From assembly GCF_002968835.1 (NCBI RefSeq), contig NZ_PKQK01000006.1, forward strand, positions 124,001 to 188,000: a stretch of DNA of 64,000 bases, given 5' to 3'. Below the pieces are notes generated by a model, which saw only the letters and a list, made by a program, of their open reading frames with translations, did not search any database and was not told the origin of the DNA. The position numbers and the translations under genes were made by a program. Shown here in pieces: positions 63,314-64,000 of the stretch. Position 1 is the first letter of the stretch, and each line of letters opens with the position of its first letter. The DNA is from Paenibacillus sp. PCH8 (lineage in GTDB: Bacteria; Bacillota; Bacilli; Paenibacillales; Paenibacillaceae).

Positions 63314-64000
63314 CGGTTAACCCCCTTGCTTTTTGGGATACGAATCATAAACGTGCTACCTTCCATATACGTACTTTCCATTTCAACGCCATAGGATTGT
63401 CCGAAATAGAGCCGAATCCGGTGATGTACATTGAGCAGACCAAATCCGCCTTCCTGCTCGCCATCCAGGAGTGAACGGCTGCCTACCGGCTTTTCCAGTT
63501 CTTCACGTAATTGTGCCAGTCGATCAGCAGGCATGCCAATTCCGTTGTCTTGCACGGTGAGAATGATGCTCGTACCCTCCACATATCCCTGTATTGAGAT
63601 TAATCCTTGACCGCGTTTGTTCTTAATGCCATGGTAAAGTGCGTTCTCAATTAAGGGTTGCAGCGTCATTTTTAAGATCGGATAATCCTGAAGCTCGTTG
63701 TCTACCTTAATTTCGTATTTCAGAATATCGTGATACCTCATCTGTTGAATGACCAGATAATTCCGGGCATGTTCAAGCTCGGTTTGGATGGACACCCAGT
63801 CAAATCCTTGGTTCAGACTCAAACGAAAGAACTTCGAAAGGGCTTGTACAAGTTGGATCACACTTTCTTTTTTCTCCGCTTCGGCCATCCATATAATGGA
63901 TTCCAACGTGTTATATAGAAAATGAGGATTGATCTGTGCCTGTAGTGTACGTAATTCAGCTATTTTTACCTGTTCATTTTCTCTAATGCTCTTATCGATC
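63310..64000 (-). CDS. Sensor histidine kinase, YesM-like, truncated by the window edge
   Basis: The C-terminal 230 residues are in the window. The His box lies in QINPHFLYNTLESI, near base 63920, and the ATPase motifs PLIENALYHGI and DNGIGMPADR follow. The membrane and sensor domains are outside the window. The gene overlaps the response regulator gene by four bases. Confidence 0.88.
   Translation of the reverse strand, partial: IDKSIRENEQVKIAELRTLQAQINPHFLYNTLESIIWMAEAEKKESVIQLVQALSKFFRLSLNQGFDWVSIQTELEHARNYLVIQQMRYHDILKYEIKVDNELQDYPILKMTLQPLIENALYHGIKNKRGQGLISIQGYVEGTSIILTVQDNGIGMPADRLAQLREELEKPVGSRSLLDGEQEGGFGLLNVHHRIRLYFGQSYGVEMESTYMEGSTFMIRIPKSKGVNR

Overview
The window looks like a chromosomal segment of a Paenibacillus-type member of the Bacillota. 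This is inferred from the BmrCD-type transporter, YpdA, YteA and barnase/barstar genes, AGGAGG ribosome binding sites and a sigma-B-like promoter. No rRNA, tRNA, CRISPR array, transposase or prophage was recognised. At least ten coding regions carry a single-base frameshift, and most are repaired by adding one G or C to a homopolymer run. One lies in the essential gene argS, so base-calling or assembly error is the simplest reading.

Layout. 1-2.7 kb: 3' part of argS, a HEPN-like gene and a YdcF-family gene. 2.9-7.1 kb (minus strand): a heterodimeric BmrC/BmrD-like ABC exporter behind a leader peptide and attenuator. 7.2-14.7 kb: HesB-like, Nudix, DUF441, YpdA, ArsR/DUF2087, an attenuator-like leader, RsgA-type GTPase, L,D-transpeptidase and GNAT genes, plus an aldehyde dehydrogenase relic. 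15.1-25.5 kb: a type VII secretion (Yuk/Ess) locus with ubiquitin-like YukD, EssC ATPase and two WXG100-type proteins, followed by a kinase-like membrane protein, a von Willebrand A protein and a PP2C phosphatase. 25.6-42.8 kb: an SDR, HrpB helicase, sigma-B-type stress protein, acyltransferase, an RTP-like winged-helix regulator, three Gfo/Idh/MocA-type oxidoreductases with a sugar isomerase, barnase/barstar, an MFS exporter and small regulators.

43.0-57.2 kb is the most unusual part: an AT-rich run of small, mostly plus-strand genes separated by about fifteen structured repeats of roughly 85-195 bp. Each complete repeat opens with a TAAC-type arm and closes with a GTGAATACAnnAACGTTA-type arm, the arrangement of integron attC sites. 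The bases after GTT in one repeat are complementary to the bases before AAC in the next repeat, not to those in the same repeat. This is what successive insertion of circular gene cassettes at G/TT would leave. No integron integrase is present, so the region is best called a CALIN-like cassette array in a Gram-positive chromosome. Its cargo includes three HEPN-like proteins, a DUF2971 protein, three GNATs, an LprI-like lipoprotein, a peptidase E-like protein, a methyltransferase, a nucleotidyltransferase and two paralogous divergent pairs of a small helical protein with a Xre-type regulator.

57.2-64 kb returns to ordinary genes: a methyltransferase, an unknown protein, a BltD-like acetyltransferase behind a second leader-peptide attenuator, a small membrane protein split by an in-frame stop, another GNAT, and a minus-strand operon of histidine kinase, AraC-type response regulator and sugar-binding protein.
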